A stretch of DNA of 10,661 nt from Pseudomonadota bacterium (GCA_021791235.1 JAJYXA010000020.1:1-10661); one strand, 5' to 3'. Numbered from the stretch's first letter, positions 1 through 8,430 are shown. Notes: generated by a model not told the origin, from the sequence alone. Numbers and translations: made by a program.

Positions 1-1
1 G

Positions 2-613
2 GGCGCGGCAGTGCACGGCGGCGAAGTCGACATCCTGGTCGGCACGCAGATGCTGGCCAAGGGCCACGATTTTCCCAACATGACGCTGGCGCTGATCCTC
101 GACACCGACGGCGCGCTCTACAGCCCCGACTTTCGTGCCACCGAACGCCTGTTTGCCCAGCTGATGCAGGTGGCCGGCCGCGCCGGGCGCGCCGACAAGC
201 CCGGCCGCGTGCTGATCCAGACTGCCTTCCCCGACCACCCGCTGTTCCGCTACCTGCAGCGCCACGACTACGCCGGCTACGCGCGCGAACTGCTGGCCGA
301 ACGCAAACAGCTCGACCTGCCGCCGTTCACCCGCCAAGTGCTGCTGCGCGCCGAGGCGCCCACGATGGACGCGGCACTGGTCTTCTTGCAGCGTGCAGCG
401 CAACTCGCACCCGACGATGCCGACGTCAGCGTGTTCGGCGCCACCCCCGCGCCGATGGCGCGCGTCGCCAACCTGGAGCGCGCACAACTCCTGATCCAGT
501 CGGCCTCGCGGCTGGCTCTGCAGAAATTTGTGCGCGACTGGCGACCGCAGCTCGACGGCATCAAGCCACGCGTGGCACGCTGGTCGCTCGATGTGGATCC
601 CCTTGTGTTTTGA
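2..613 (+). CDS. priA: Primosomal replication restart helicase PriA, C-terminal part (5' end outside window)
   Basis: PriA is a superfamily 2, 3'-to-5' DNA helicase that recognises stalled forks and D-loops and starts reloading of the replicative helicase. Only the last 203 residues are visible, and the open frame runs to the left edge, so the GTG at 11 is an internal codon, not a start. The visible part opens with helicase lobe 2: the GTQMLAKGHDFP block (visible residues 14-25, motif V) and QVAGRAGR (56-63, arginine-finger motif VI). The PriA C-terminal domain follows and ends in SLDVDPLVF. The zinc-binding cysteines and the Walker A/B motifs would lie upstream of the window. The stop codon (611-613) overlaps the -35 box of the next promoter, so argS seems to be transcribed independently. 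The motif-V and motif-VI wording is specific enough to make other SF2 helicases unlikely. Confidence 0.95.
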   Translation, partial: GAAVHGGEVDILVGTQMLAKGHDFPNMTLALILDTDGALYSPDFRATERLFAQLMQVAGRAGRADKPGRVLIQTAFPDHPLFRYLQRHDYAGYARELLAERKQLDLPPFTRQVLLRAEAPTMDAALVFLQRAAQLAPDDADVSVFGATPAPMARVANLERAQLLIQSASRLALQKFVRDWRPQLDGIKPRVARWSLDVDPLVF

Positions 614-637
614 TGCCCCGCGCGCGGCGCTTATAAT
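610..637 (+). promoter_or_regulatory. Sigma-70-type promoter for the argS cluster
   Basis: A -35 box TTGATG (610-615, four of six consensus bases) and a perfect -10 box TATAAT (632-637) are separated by 16 nt. This predicts a transcription start near 644 and a 5' leader of about 50 nt before argS. The -35 box includes the priA stop codon. It is the best promoter I see on the + strand and probably drives the genes from argS to the response regulator. No operator is evident. Confidence 0.75.
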
Positions 638-660
638 CGCGGGCTACCCATTCCGACACT

Positions 661-686
661 GAGGATGTGGGCTTCGTCCCCGCCTC
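661..686 (+). promoter_or_regulatory. Possible small hairpin in the argS leader
   Basis: GAGG (661-664) can pair with CCTC (683-686), and GGG (669-671) with CCC (678-680), enclosing a CTTCGT loop. The structure lies between the predicted transcription start and the argS ATG at 696. It is imperfect, with unpaired bases between the two stems, and could be chance in GC-rich DNA. It has no U-tract, so it is not an intrinsic terminator. Confidence 0.25.
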
Positions 687-695
687 TTTGTAACC

Positions 696-2369
696 ATGTC
701 CAACACCCATCCGCTTAAAGAACAGATCGCACTCCTGATCGGCGAAGCCCTCGAAACGGTGGCGCCCGACACCCCGGTCAGCCTTGAAATCGAGCGCCCG
801 AAGAACCCCGCCCACGGCGATTTTTCCAGCAACGCCGCGATGCAGCTGGCGCGTCCGCTGAAGAAGAATCCGCGCGAACTGGCGCAACTGATCCTCACCG
901 AGCTGCCCAAATCCCCGCTGATCGCCAAGGCCGAAATCGCCGGCGCCGGCTTCATCAACTTCCATCTCACCCCGGCCGCCTGGCACGGCATCGTGCCGCA
1001 GATCCGTACGGCCGCCGCACTGTTCGGCCGCGGCGACGCAGGCAAAGGCCACAAGGTGCTGGTCGAGTTCGTCTCCGCCAACCCGACTGGTCCGCTGCAC
1101 GTCGGCCACGGCCGCCAGGCCGCACTCGGCGACGCGCTCTGCAACCTGTACGCGGCGCAGGGCTGGGAGGTGTATCGCGAGTTCTACTACAACGACGCCG
1201 GGGTGCAGATCGCCACGCTCGCCAACAGTGTGCAGGCGCGCACCAAAGGCCTGAAGCCGGGCGACGCCGCGTGGCCCGAAGCCGCCTACAACGGCGACTA
1301 CATCGCCGACATCGCGGCAGATTTCCTGGCGAAAAAAACCGTGAAATCGGACGACCGCGAGTTCACCGCATCGGGCGACGCCGACGACCTCGACTCGATC
1401 CGTCAGTTCGCCGTCGCCTACCTGCGTCACGAGCAGGATCTCGACCTGCAGGCGTTCGCGGTGCGTTTCGACAACTACTATCTGGAATCGAGCCTGTACA
1501 CCGACGGGCGCGTCGAGGCGACGGTGCAGAAGCTCGTCGACGCCGGCAAGACCTACGAGCAGGACGGCGCGCTGTGGCTGCGCACGACGGATTACGGCGA
1601 CGACAAGGACCGCGTGATGAAGAAGTCCGACGGCACCTACACCTACTTCGTGCCGGACGTCGCCTATCACATCGCCAAATGGGAGCGCGGCTACGAGCGC
1701 GCGATCAACATCCAGGGCACCGACCACCACGGCACCATCGCCCGCGTGCGCGCCGGCCTGCAGGCGGCGGGCGTCGGCATCGCCGAGGGTTATCCGGACT
1801 ACCTGCTGCACACGATGGTGCGCGTGATGCGCGGCGGCGAAGAGGTGAAGATCTCCAAGCGCGCCGGCAGCTACGTCACGCTGCGCGATCTCATCGAGTG
1901 GACCAGCAAGGACGCGGTGCGCTTCTTCCTGTTGAGCCGCAAGGCCGACACAGAATACATCTTCGACGTCGACCTCGCGCTTGCCAGGAACAACGACAAC
2001 CCGGTGTACTACGTGCAGTACGCGCACGCCCGCATCTGCCGCGTGTTCGAGGAATGGGGCGGCACGTCCGACGCGCTCGACGGCGCCGGCCTTGCGCCGC
2101 TGACCACGCCGCATGAACTCGCGCTGATGCAGCGCCTTGCCGAATACCCGGAAACCGTCGCCACCGCCGCACGCGAACTGGCGCCGCACCTGCTGGTGCA
2201 TTACCTGCAGGTGCTGGCGGGCGATTTCCATGCCTGGTACAACGCCGACAAGTTCCTGGTCGAGGATGCGCCGACGAAACTGGCCCGCCTGGCGCTGGCG
2301 GACGCCACCCGCATTGCAATCGTCAACGGGCTGGCCTTGCTCGGCGTATCGGCCCCGGAGAAAATGTAG
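696..2369 (+). CDS. argS: Arginyl-tRNA synthetase (class I)
   Basis: This enzyme charges tRNA-Arg with arginine using ATP in the cytoplasm. The 557-residue length fits bacterial ArgRS (about 550-590). In order there are an N-terminal tRNA-D-loop-binding domain (about 1-115), including the typical [12 protein letters not shown] block at 80-91, then a Rossmann catalytic core. The core carries the class I HIGH signature as HVGH (135-138, within [20 protein letters not shown]) and the KMSKS counterpart as KISKR (385-389). The YYVQYAHAR segment leads into the C-terminal helical DALR-type anticodon-binding domain. The ATG at 696 fits the family's N terminus, but no clear Shine-Dalgarno sequence lies in front of it, which is unusual for such a highly expressed gene. 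A 2-nt gap separates it from the next gene. Confidence 0.97.
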   Translation: MSNTHPLKEQIALLIGEALETVAPDTPVSLEIERPKNPAHGDFSSNAAMQLARPLKKNPRELAQLILTELPKSPLIAKAEIAGAGFINFHLTPAAWHGIVPQIRTAAALFGRGDAGKGHKVLVEFVSANPTGPLHVGHGRQAALGDALCNLYAAQGWEVYREFYYNDAGVQIATLANSVQARTKGLKPGDAAWPEAAYNGDYIADIAADFLAKKTVKSDDREFTASGDADDLDSIRQFAVAYLRHEQDLDLQAFAVRFDNYYLESSLYTDGRVEATVQKLVDAGKTYEQDGALWLRTTDYGDDKDRVMKKSDGTYTYFVPDVAYHIAKWERGYERAINIQGTDHHGTIARVRAGLQAAGVGIAEGYPDYLLHTMVRVMRGGEEVKISKRAGSYVTLRDLIEWTSKDAVRFFLLSRKADTEYIFDVDLALARNNDNPVYYVQYAHARICRVFEEWGGTSDALDGAGLAPLTTPHELALMQRLAEYPETVATAARELAPHLLVHYLQVLAGDFHAWYNADKFLVEDAPTKLARLALADATRIAIVNGLALLGVSAPEKM

Positions 2370-2371
2370 CC

Positions 2372-2944
2372 ATGGCAAAACCCGCATCCCGCAACAGCGG
2401 CCGCTCGGGCGGCAGCACGTCCCGCAAGGGGAGTTCCATTTTCACCGGCGTGCTGATCGGCCTCATCGTCGGGGCCATACTCGCCGTGGGCGTGGCGCTG
2501 TGGGCGACCGGCTTCAATCCGTTCACGCCCGGCAAGTCCGCGAAGGCGCCGGCAAAATCCGCGGCCCCGGCCACCGCCGCGCCTGCAGCAAGCCCGCCGG
2601 ATACCGCCCCCAGTTTCGATTTCTACAAGGTACTGCCTGACAACGCCCCGGGCACGCTGCCTTCCGCCGCTGCGCCTGCTGCATCCGCACCCCAGCTTTA
2701 CCTGCAGGCGGGCGCGTTCCAGCGTGCCGACGAAGCCGACAACATGAAGGCGCAACTGGCCTTGCTGGGTGTCGAAGCGGTCATCCAGACCAGCGAGGTG
2801 GCCGGCAAGGGCATGTTGCATCGCGTGCGTGTCGGTCCTTTCCACACCATCGACGAAGCCAACCGTACCCGCAGCCTGCTCGCACAGAACAATATTCAAG
2901 TCGCACTGGTCAAAGAAACCCCCACCCAACAGGAGAAACCTTGA
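2372..2944 (+). CDS. SPOR-domain inner-membrane protein (FtsN-like topology)
   Basis: The 190-residue protein has a short basic, Ser/Gly/Arg-rich cytoplasmic tail (1-22) and one transmembrane helix (about 23-46). A periplasmic Ala/Pro/Lys-rich linker (about 52-108) follows, interrupted by the motif SFDFYKVLP (81-89), and a C-terminal SPOR domain (about 109-182) begins LYLQAGAFQ and continues with VRVGPF at 152-157. SPOR domains bind glycan strands stripped of stem peptides at the division septum, so a role in septal peptidoglycan metabolism is likely. FtsN has the same layout but is usually longer, so I do not assign ftsN. The ATG at 2372 lies 2 nt after the argS stop, with GGAG at 2357-2360 as a somewhat distant ribosome-binding site. 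The stop overlaps the dsbA start, suggesting translational coupling. Confidence 0.9.
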   Translation: MAKPASRNSGRSGGSTSRKGSSIFTGVLIGLIVGAILAVGVALWATGFNPFTPGKSAKAPAKSAAPATAAPAASPPDTAPSFDFYKVLPDNAPGTLPSAAAPAASAPQLYLQAGAFQRADEADNMKAQLALLGVEAVIQTSEVAGKGMLHRVRVGPFHTIDEANRTRSLLAQNNIQVALVKETPTQQEKP

Positions 2945-3594
2945 TGTTTACCCGCGCTTTGGCTTTTTTTGCTGCCGCTGTCTTGTCCTTGTCCGCTGTT
3001 GCCGCGCCTGAAGAGGCGTTCGAGGGCAAGGATTACACCCCTGTGAGCGTGCCGCAGCCGGTGGCGACCGGCAAGAAAATCGAAGTGCTGGAGTTTTTCT
3101 GGTATCGCTGCCCGCATTGCAACCAGCTTGAACCCGGTCTCGATGCGTGGCTGAAGAAACTGCCCAAGGATGCCCAGATTCGCCGCGTACCGGCCGTATT
3201 CCGCGACGACTGGATGCCCGGCGCAAAGATCTATTACACGCTGGAGCAGATGGGCCTGCTGGGCCGCCTGCACCGCAAGGTATTCGACGCCTATCACGTG
3301 GAGAACCTCAACCTCAACGACCCGGCCGTGCTGGGCAACTGGGTCGCAAAGCAGGGCCTCGACCGCAAGAAATTCGAAAGCATCTACAACTCCTTCTCCA
3401 CCCAATCCAAGGCCATGCAGGGCGCAGAGCTTGCCAAGGCCTACGGCGTCATGGGCGTACCGGCCTTCATCATCGACGGCAAATACACCACCTCGGAGTC
3501 GATGACCGGCAGCGAACCCCGCCTGTTCGAAGTCCTCGACCAGTTGATCGTCAAGGCACGCGCCGAACGACACGGCAAGAAACCCGCGAAGTAA
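2944..3594 (+). CDS. dsbA: Periplasmic thiol:disulfide oxidoreductase DsbA
   Basis: DsbA introduces disulfide bonds into newly exported proteins and is reoxidised by DsbB. The 216-residue protein starts with a signal peptide (hydrophobic stretch about 5-19, likely cleaved in the AVAA region near residue 21). It has a thioredoxin fold with an inserted helical domain. The active site is CPHC (56-59, in FFWYRCPHCNQLEP), the redox motif typical of DsbA. The cis-proline loop is seen in GVMGVPAFIIDGKY, with Val before Pro as in many DsbA proteins. I chose the ATG at 2944 rather than the in-frame TTG one codon earlier because AGGAG at 2931-2935 is 8 nt away. The start overlaps the upstream SPOR gene stop as TGATG. 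Possible substrates in this window include the four-cysteine OmpA-like protein at 8450-9154. Confidence 0.95.
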   Translation: MFTRALAFFAAAVLSLSAVAAPEEAFEGKDYTPVSVPQPVATGKKIEVLEFFWYRCPHCNQLEPGLDAWLKKLPKDAQIRRVPAVFRDDWMPGAKIYYTLEQMGLLGRLHRKVFDAYHVENLNLNDPAVLGNWVAKQGLDRKKFESIYNSFSTQSKAMQGAELAKAYGVMGVPAFIIDGKYTTSESMTGSEPRLFEVLDQLIVKARAERHGKKPAK

Positions 3595-3599
3595 GCCTG

Positions 3600-4364
3600 T
3601 TGCCGCCCACCCCGCTCAAGGTTTTCATCACCGGGGCCAGTTCCGGCCTCGGCGCGGCGCTGGCCCGGCATTACGGCGCCGCGGGTGCGCAACTGGGGCT
3701 GGCCGGACGCCGCCTGGACGGTCTGCAGGACGCCGCCGCCGGGCTGGATGCCCATCTCTACCCGGCCGATGTACGCGACGCGACAGCCATGCAACAGGCG
3801 GCTGCCGATTTTGTGCGCGATGTCGGCGTGCCCGACATCGTCATCGCTGCGGCGGGCATCAGCGTCGGCACACTCACGGAAGTCGCCGAAGATGCCGCGG
3901 TGTTCCGCGCGGTGATGGACGCCAACGTGCTGGGCCTGGTGCATACCTTTCAGTCCTTCATCGCCGCCATGCAGCCAGGCGGCGTGCTGTGCGGTATCTC
4001 CAGCGTGGCCGGGGTGCGCGGACTGCCGGGCGGCGGCGCCTATTCGGCCTCGAAGGCGGCGGCCACGGTCTATCTCGAGGCCTTGCGGTTAGAATTGAAA
4101 GCACGGGAAATTGCGGTGGTCACTGTGGCGCCGGGCTACATCGACACCCCCATGACGCAAGTCAATCCGTATGCCATGCCGTTCAGGATGACGGCGCAAA
4201 CCGCTGCGGCCAAAGTGGCCCGCTGCATCGCCCGCCGTCGCGGCTACACGGTGATCCCCTGGCAGATGGCCTGGGTGGCGCGCGTGCTGAAATGGCTCCC
4301 CATTCCGGTCTATGATGCAGTATTCGAAAAAGCGCCGCGCAAGCCGCGCAATCTGCCCACATAA
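3600..4364 (+). CDS. Short-chain dehydrogenase/reductase (SDR), substrate unknown
   Basis: This is a classical SDR of about 254 residues, an NAD(P)-dependent oxidoreductase with a Rossmann fold. The cofactor loop is TGASSGLG (11-18), followed by RR (37-38) after the second strand, which hints at NADPH preference. The catalytic set is complete: Asn109 (in DANVLG), Ser135 (ISS), Tyr148 and Lys152 (YSASK), with PGYIDTPM at 178-185. The usual NNAG motif reads AAAG (83-86). The C terminus (about 221-245) is amphipathic and aromatic (WQMAWVARVLKWLPIPVY), perhaps a membrane contact. No ATG or GTG fits. The best start is TTG at 3600, with CTG at 3597 as the alternative; a weak GAAG at 3588-3591 lies 8 nt upstream. 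The frame stays open through dsbA, but that extension is not real coding. The gene follows dsbA by 5 nt. Confidence 0.88.
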   Translation: MPPTPLKVFITGASSGLGAALARHYGAAGAQLGLAGRRLDGLQDAAAGLDAHLYPADVRDATAMQQAAADFVRDVGVPDIVIAAAGISVGTLTEVAEDAAVFRAVMDANVLGLVHTFQSFIAAMQPGGVLCGISSVAGVRGLPGGGAYSASKAAATVYLEALRLELKAREIAVVTVAPGYIDTPMTQVNPYAMPFRMTAQTAAAKVARCIARRRGYTVIPWQMAWVARVLKWLPIPVYDAVFEKAPRKPRNLPT

Positions 4365-4382
4365 ATATCCCGCGGAGAAGCA

Positions 4383-5015
4383 ATGCCTGCCCCCTTGAAC
4401 ATCATCCTCATCGACGATCACCCGCTCTTGCGCATGGGGGTGGCCGGCTATATCCAGCAGGAGCCGGATCTGCGCCTCACAGCCCAGATGGCCAACGCCG
4501 CCGAACTGCGTGCCTGGATCGCGGCCGGCAACCGGGCCGATGCGGCGCTGCTCGATCGATCGCTGCCCGATGCCGACGGCCTGGATCTGGTCTCCGACCT
4601 GCGCGACCTGGGCATCAAAGTCATCATGCTCACCATTGCCGACTCGGATGAAGAGATTTCCGAAGCCATCTCCTCCGGTGTCGACGGCTATGTCATCAAG
4701 TCCAGCGAGCCCGACCAGGTGCTCGCCGCCATCCGCAGCGTGTGCGACGGCCAGAGCAGCTTCCCGCTCAATATCATGCAAAAGATGGCGCGCGGCGAAC
4801 TCAACAACAACGCGCTGTCCGCGCTGACCGCGCGCGAAATGGAAATCGTCGACCACGTGAAGGAAGGGCTCTCCAACAAGGCCATCGCCTACAAGATGAC
4901 CCTGTCGGAAAACACCGTGCGCAACCACCTGCGCAACATCATGGAAAAACTCGGCTTGCGCAACCGTGTCCAGGTCGCCACCCTGGCGCTGAAGGAAGAC
5001 CACAAGCGGCATTGA
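4383..5015 (+). CDS. NarL/FixJ (LuxR-type) response regulator, orphan
   Basis: This 210-residue two-component transcription factor has an N-terminal receiver domain (about 5-120) with acidic pocket Asp11-Asp12, phospho-acceptor Asp58 (in LLDRSLPDADG), switch Thr84 and invariant Lys106. A linker leads to a C-terminal LuxR-type helix-turn-helix (about 145-205: LTAREMEIVDHV, then SNKAIAYKMTLSENTVRNHL). All key receiver residues are present, so phosphorylation is expected to control DNA binding. GGAGAAG (4374-4380) precedes the ATG, and the gene starts 18 nt after the SDR stop, so it probably belongs to the same transcript. No histidine kinase is visible on either side within the window: the next genes, beyond the terminator, are convergent. 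The target genes and signal cannot be read from the sequence. Confidence 0.93.
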   Translation: MPAPLNIILIDDHPLLRMGVAGYIQQEPDLRLTAQMANAAELRAWIAAGNRADAALLDRSLPDADGLDLVSDLRDLGIKVIMLTIADSDEEISEAISSGVDGYVIKSSEPDQVLAAIRSVCDGQSSFPLNIMQKMARGELNNNALSALTAREMEIVDHVKEGLSNKAIAYKMTLSENTVRNHLRNIMEKLGLRNRVQVATLALKEDHKRH

Positions 5016-5057
5016 GCCGTTTTTTCAGGCGCCACGCCGAGTGCGGTGCTTGCCAGT

Positions 5058-5089
5058 AAAAAAGCGCGGCTCAAAGCCGCGCTTTTTTT
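5058..5089. terminator. Bidirectional intrinsic terminator between convergent gene sets
   Basis: A perfect 8-bp stem, GCGCGGCT (5064-5071) with AGCCGCGC (5075-5082), closes a CAA loop. It is flanked by A6 (5058-5063) and T7 (5083-5089). Read on the + strand it ends the argS-to-response-regulator transcript; read on the - strand it ends the glmU-glmS transcript. It fills most of the 89-nt gap between the two convergent stop codons, and nothing else stands out there. Confidence 0.93.
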
Positions 5090-5104
5090 GTGCTGTCGGT
5101 CTGT

Positions 5105-6934
5105 TTATTCCACGGTCACCGACTTCGCCAGATTGCGCGGCTTGTCGACATCGGTGCCTTTTTGCAGGGCGGCATGATACGACAGCAATTGCAGCGGCAC
5201 CGTGTGCAGGATCGGCGACAGCGCGCCGTTGCTGCCGCCGGGCAGCCTGATGACATGGACGAAAGCCGATTCCTCGATATGCACGTCGCCGTCGGCGAAC
5301 ACATACAGTTCGCCGCCGCGCGCACGCACCTCCTGCATGTTCGACTTCAGCTTTTCGATCAGCTGGTCGTTGGGCGCGATGGTGATCACCGGCATGTCCT
5401 CGTCCACCAGCGCCAGCGGACCGTGCTTCAACTCGCCCGCAGGATAGGCCTCAGCATGGATGTAGGAAATTTCCTTCAGCTTCAGCGCGCCTTCGAGCGC
5501 AATCGGGTAATGCACGCCGCGCCCGAGGAACAGCGCGTGGTGCTTGTTGGCGAAGCGCTGCGACCAGGCCTCGACCTGCGGCTCCAGCGCCAGCACCTGC
5601 TGCGTCTTGTTCGGCAGGCTGCGCAGTTCGGCAAGATACCTGGCTTCCTGTTCTGCGGTGAGTCGACCGCGCAGCTTGGCCAGCACCAGCGTCAGCAGGA
5701 ACAGCCCGGCCAGCTGGGTGGTGAAGGCCTTGGTCGAGGCGACGCCGATTTCCGGCCCGGCGCGTGTGAGGAACTTGAGGCGCGACGCGCGGGTCAGCGC
5801 CGACTCCGGCACGTTGCAGAGGGTCAGCGTCTTGTCCTGGCCCAGTGCCTTGGCATGATTCAGCGCGGCCAGCGTGTCGGCGGTTTCGCCTGATTGCGAA
5901 ATGGTGACGATGAGCGCATCGGGGTTCGGCACCGAGGTGCGATAGCGGTATTCGCTGGCGACTTCAGCATAGGCGGGAATGCCCGCGATCTCCTCCAGCC
6001 AGTAAGTGGCCACTTTCGCGGCATGGTAGCTGGTGCCGCAGGCGAGGAAGGTCACGGCGTTGACCTTGCCCAGCACCTCGGCGGCATCGAAGCCGAACCA
6101 TTCGGGCTGCACCCGATCCTGCGCCACCGCGATCAGCAGCGTGTCGGTGAGCGCGCGCGGCTGCTCGTGGATTTCCTTCTGCATGAAGTGGCGGTAATTG
6201 CCGAGCTCCGCCATGTCGGCCGAGAGTTCGGAAATGTGCACGCTGCGGTTGGCCTTGTTGCCCGCGGCGTCGTACACCGTCACCGACAGCAGGCCGATGT
6301 CGGCGACGTCGCCCTCTTCCAGGTACATCACGCGCTGGGTCACCGGCAGCAGCGCCGAGACGTCGGAGGCGATGAAGTTTTCCTCGATGCCGAGGCCGAT
6401 CAGCAGCGGGCTGCCCTTGCGGGCACAGACCAGCTGGTTGGGTGCCTCTTCGCTCACCACCCCGATTGCGTAGGCGCCTTCGAGTTCGGCCACGGCGGCA
6501 CGGGTGGCGGCGAGCAGATCCTTCGACTGGCGGTAATACAGGTGGATCAGGTGCGCGATGACTTCAGTATCGGTTTCCGACGTAAAGGCAAAGCCCGCTG
6601 CCTTGAGCCGGGTACGCAGGGCCTCGTGGTTTTCGATGATGCCGTTGTGCACCACCGCCAGGCTGCCGCTGACGTGCGGATGCGCGTTGGCCTCCGACGG
6701 CGCGCCGTGCGTGGCCCAGCGGGTATGCGCAATGCCGAGGTTGCCGTGCATCTGCTGCGCCGCACACGCTTCCGCCAGACCGGCAACGCGGCCGACGCTG
6801 CGCACCCGCTTGAGTCCGCCGTCGATGGTGACGAGGCCCGCCGAATCGTAGCCGCGGTACTCAAGACGCCGCAGGCCTTCGAGCAGGATGGGAACGACGT
6901 TACGTTGCGCAACCGCGCCGACAATGCCGCACAT
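5105..6934 (-). CDS. glmS: Glutamine--fructose-6-phosphate aminotransferase (isomerizing)
   Basis: GlmS makes glucosamine-6-phosphate from fructose-6-phosphate and glutamine, the first committed step toward UDP-GlcNAc. At 609 residues it matches the usual bacterial length. The N-terminal glutaminase domain begins MCGIVGAV, with Cys2 becoming the N-terminal nucleophile after Met removal, and includes HTRWATHG and [11 protein letters not shown]. Two SIS sugar-phosphate domains follow, with [16 protein letters not shown] and STKAFTTQ in the first and [26 protein letters not shown] in part as the family signature in the second. The protein ends in the conserved KSVTVE. The ATG at 6934 is chosen because MCGIVG must be the N terminus; AAGGAAGG (6941-6948) lies 6 nt upstream. 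It starts 2 nt after the glmU stop, so the pair is co-transcribed. I see no ribozyme or sRNA target site in the very short gap. Confidence 0.97.
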   Translation of the reverse strand: MCGIVGAVAQRNVVPILLEGLRRLEYRGYDSAGLVTIDGGLKRVRSVGRVAGLAEACAAQQMHGNLGIAHTRWATHGAPSEANAHPHVSGSLAVVHNGIIENHEALRTRLKAAGFAFTSETDTEVIAHLIHLYYRQSKDLLAATRAAVAELEGAYAIGVVSEEAPNQLVCARKGSPLLIGLGIEENFIASDVSALLPVTQRVMYLEEGDVADIGLLSVTVYDAAGNKANRSVHISELSADMAELGNYRHFMQKEIHEQPRALTDTLLIAVAQDRVQPEWFGFDAAEVLGKVNAVTFLACGTSYHAAKVATYWLEEIAGIPAYAEVASEYRYRTSVPNPDALIVTISQSGETADTLAALNHAKALGQDKTLTLCNVPESALTRASRLKFLTRAGPEIGVASTKAFTTQLAGLFLLTLVLAKLRGRLTAEQEARYLAELRSLPNKTQQVLALEPQVEAWSQRFANKHHALFLGRGVHYPIALEGALKLKEISYIHAEAYPAGELKHGPLALVDEDMPVITIAPNDQLIEKLKSNMQEVRARGGELYVFADGDVHIEESAFVHVIRLPGGSNGALSPILHTVPLQLLSYHAALQKGTDVDKPRNLAKSVTVE

Positions 6935-6936
6935 GC

Positions 6937-8316
6937 CTAGCCTTCCTTTTTCTGTTTGACCGGCCGCTTCCAGCCATTGATGGTGAGCTGTTTCGCGCGC
7001 GACAGGGTGAGCTCGCCCGCAGGCGCATCCTTGGTCAGCGTGGTGCCGGCGCCCAGGGTCGCGCCCTTGCCGACGGTGATCGGCGCCACCAGCTGGGTAT
7101 CGGAGCCGACAAACACCTCGTCCTCGATGACCGTGCGATGCTTGTTGGCGCCGTCGTAATTGCAGGTGATGGTTCCGGCGCCGATATTGACCTTCTTGCC
7201 CATGGTGGTGTCGCCGACGTAGGACAGGTGGTTGATCTTGGAGCCGTCGTCGATCTGGCTGTTCTTGATCTCGACGAAATTGCCGACATGGACGTCGCGC
7301 GCCAGCGTCGTGCCCGGACGTATGCGCGAGAACGGCCCCAGCCGGTTGGCTTCCCCGATGACGGCGTCGTCGACCAAGGTGAAGGCGTCGAGGCGGGTGG
7401 CCGCGGCAACTTTCACATTGCGCAGCACGCAGTTGGCGCCCACTTGCACGCCATCGCCCAATTCCACGTATCCCTCGAACACACAATTGACGTCAATCAC
7501 CACGTCGCGCCCACACGTCAGCGTACCGCGCACGTCGAACCGCGCCGGGTCCATCAGGGTGACGCCGGCGTCCAGCAGCGCCTGCGCGATCTCGCCCTGG
7601 TGGATGCGTTCGAGCTCGGCCAGCTGGGCCTTGCTGTTGACGCCGAGCACTTCCCATTCGTGTGCCGGCTGATGGGTTTCCACTGCCAGGCCGTCACGCA
7701 CCGCCAGCGCGATGATGTCGGTGAGGTAGTACTCGCCCTGCGCATTGTCGTTCTTCAGTTCACCGATCCACTGCCTGAGGTGGCGGGTCGCCACCGCGAG
7801 GATGCCGGTGTTGACTTCCAGGATCGCCCGTTCGGCGGGCGTCGCGTCCTTGTGTTCGACGATGCGCCGCACCCGGCCATCGGCATCCCGCACGATGCGA
7901 CCATAGCCGTCAGGGTACGCCAGATTCACGGTCAACAGCCCCAGCCTGCCCGCCTGCGCGGCCGCCACCAGCGGACGCAAGGTGCGCGTATGCGTCAGCG
8001 GCACATCGCCATACAACACCAGCGTCACGCTGTCATCGGACAGCCGTGGCAGCGCCTGCTTCACGGCGTGGCCGGTGCCGTGCTGTTCGGCCTGAAGCAC
8101 AAACGTCAGCTTGTCGTCAGCCATCGCCTGCGGCACCGCCTCGCCGCCAAAACCGTAGACCACGCAGGTCTGTGCGGCCCCGAGTTCATGGGCCGTATCC
8201 ACCACATGCCCGAGCAGAGGTTTGCCCGCCAGTTTGTGCAGCACCTTGGGCAGGTCGGAACGCATCCGGGTGCCCTTGCCCGCCGCGAGAATCAGGATTT
8301 CAAGCATGGAATGCAT
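6937..8316 (-). CDS. glmU: Bifunctional GlmU: GlcN-1-P acetyltransferase / GlcNAc-1-P uridylyltransferase
   Basis: GlmU acetylates glucosamine-1-phosphate with acetyl-CoA and then couples it to UTP, giving UDP-GlcNAc. The 459-residue length is close to the usual 450-460. The N-terminal nucleotidyltransferase has LAAGKGTRM (10-18), the lysine in SDLPKVLH (20-27), [10 protein letters not shown] (75-84) and YGDVPL (102-107). The C-terminal half is a left-handed beta-helix of hexapeptide repeats (about 255 onward), with [26 protein letters not shown] and GAGTTLTKD, the acetyltransferase site. Two starts are possible: ATG at 8316 (MHSMLEIL...) or ATG at 8307 (MLEIL..., 456 residues). Neither has a clear Shine-Dalgarno sequence. 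The missing phosphoglucosamine mutase step (GlmM) is not encoded in this window. Confidence 0.97.
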   Translation of the reverse strand: MHSMLEILILAAGKGTRMRSDLPKVLHKLAGKPLLGHVVDTAHELGAAQTCVVYGFGGEAVPQAMADDKLTFVLQAEQHGTGHAVKQALPRLSDDSVTLVLYGDVPLTHTRTLRPLVAAAQAGRLGLLTVNLAYPDGYGRIVRDADGRVRRIVEHKDATPAERAILEVNTGILAVATRHLRQWIGELKNDNAQGEYYLTDIIALAVRDGLAVETHQPAHEWEVLGVNSKAQLAELERIHQGEIAQALLDAGVTLMDPARFDVRGTLTCGRDVVIDVNCVFEGYVELGDGVQVGANCVLRNVKVAAATRLDAFTLVDDAVIGEANRLGPFSRIRPGTTLARDVHVGNFVEIKNSQIDDGSKINHLSYVGDTTMGKKVNIGAGTITCNYDGANKHRTVIEDEVFVGSDTQLVAPITVGKGATLGAGTTLTKDAPAGELTLSRAKQLTINGWKRPVKQKKEG

Positions 8317-8373
8317 TGGTGTCGGTCAGGAAGTGTGAACTGCATCAACAGCACGAGAGCAAATCGCGCGCCA

Positions 8374-8379
8374 AGTATA
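8374..8379 (-). promoter_or_regulatory. Possible -10 box for glmU-glmS
   Basis: On the - strand TATACT (five of six bases of TATAAT) lies 57 nt upstream of the longer glmU start and downstream of the OmpA-family gene terminator. No good -35 box sits at 16-18 nt; a TTGTCG occurs only 14 nt upstream. A promoter is needed here if the terminator at 8404-8430 is efficient, which is the main support. Confidence 0.3.
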
Positions 8380-8403
8380 AAGCCTCGGCATGGCGACAAC
8401 ATG

Positions 8404-8430
8404 AAAAAACGGGAGCCGCGGCTCCCGTTT
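8404..8430 (-). terminator. Intrinsic terminator after the OmpA-family gene
   Basis: A perfect 18-bp palindrome (8410-8427; CGGGAGC pairing with GCTCCCG around a 4-nt loop) is followed on the - strand by six T (8409-8404). Outer A/T pairs extend the stem. It lies 19 nt past the stop codon of the OmpA-family gene and separates it from glmU. Confidence 0.9.

Noticed and set aside
665..718. A 17-codon leader peptide ORF overlapping the argS start
   Set aside because: Its only purine-rich box (GAGG) abuts the ATG with no spacing, and it has no run of Arg codons that would suggest attenuation.
561..2387. A 608-codon open frame on the - strand opposite argS
   Set aside because: It mirrors argS codon structure in GC-rich DNA, its protein is a low-information Val/Gly/Arg/His-rich sequence with no recognisable domain, and argS is certain on the other strand.
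3147..3599. In-frame upstream extension of the SDR across dsbA (405-residue reading)
   Set aside because: The extra part is Arg/Pro/Gly-rich out-of-frame dsbA sequence, and SDR proteins begin shortly before the TGxxxGxG loop.
5090..6940. Two long consecutive + strand open frames (267 and 348 codons) opposite glmS
   Set aside because: They are antisense shadows of glmS; the encoded sequences lack motifs, and the start of the first lies in the loop-proximal side of the terminator region.
6935..7486. In-frame upstream extension of GlmS into glmU (793-residue reading)
   Set aside because: GlmS needs Cys at position 2 as an N-terminal nucleophile, and a strong Shine-Dalgarno precedes the ATG at 6934; the extension is out-of-frame glmU.
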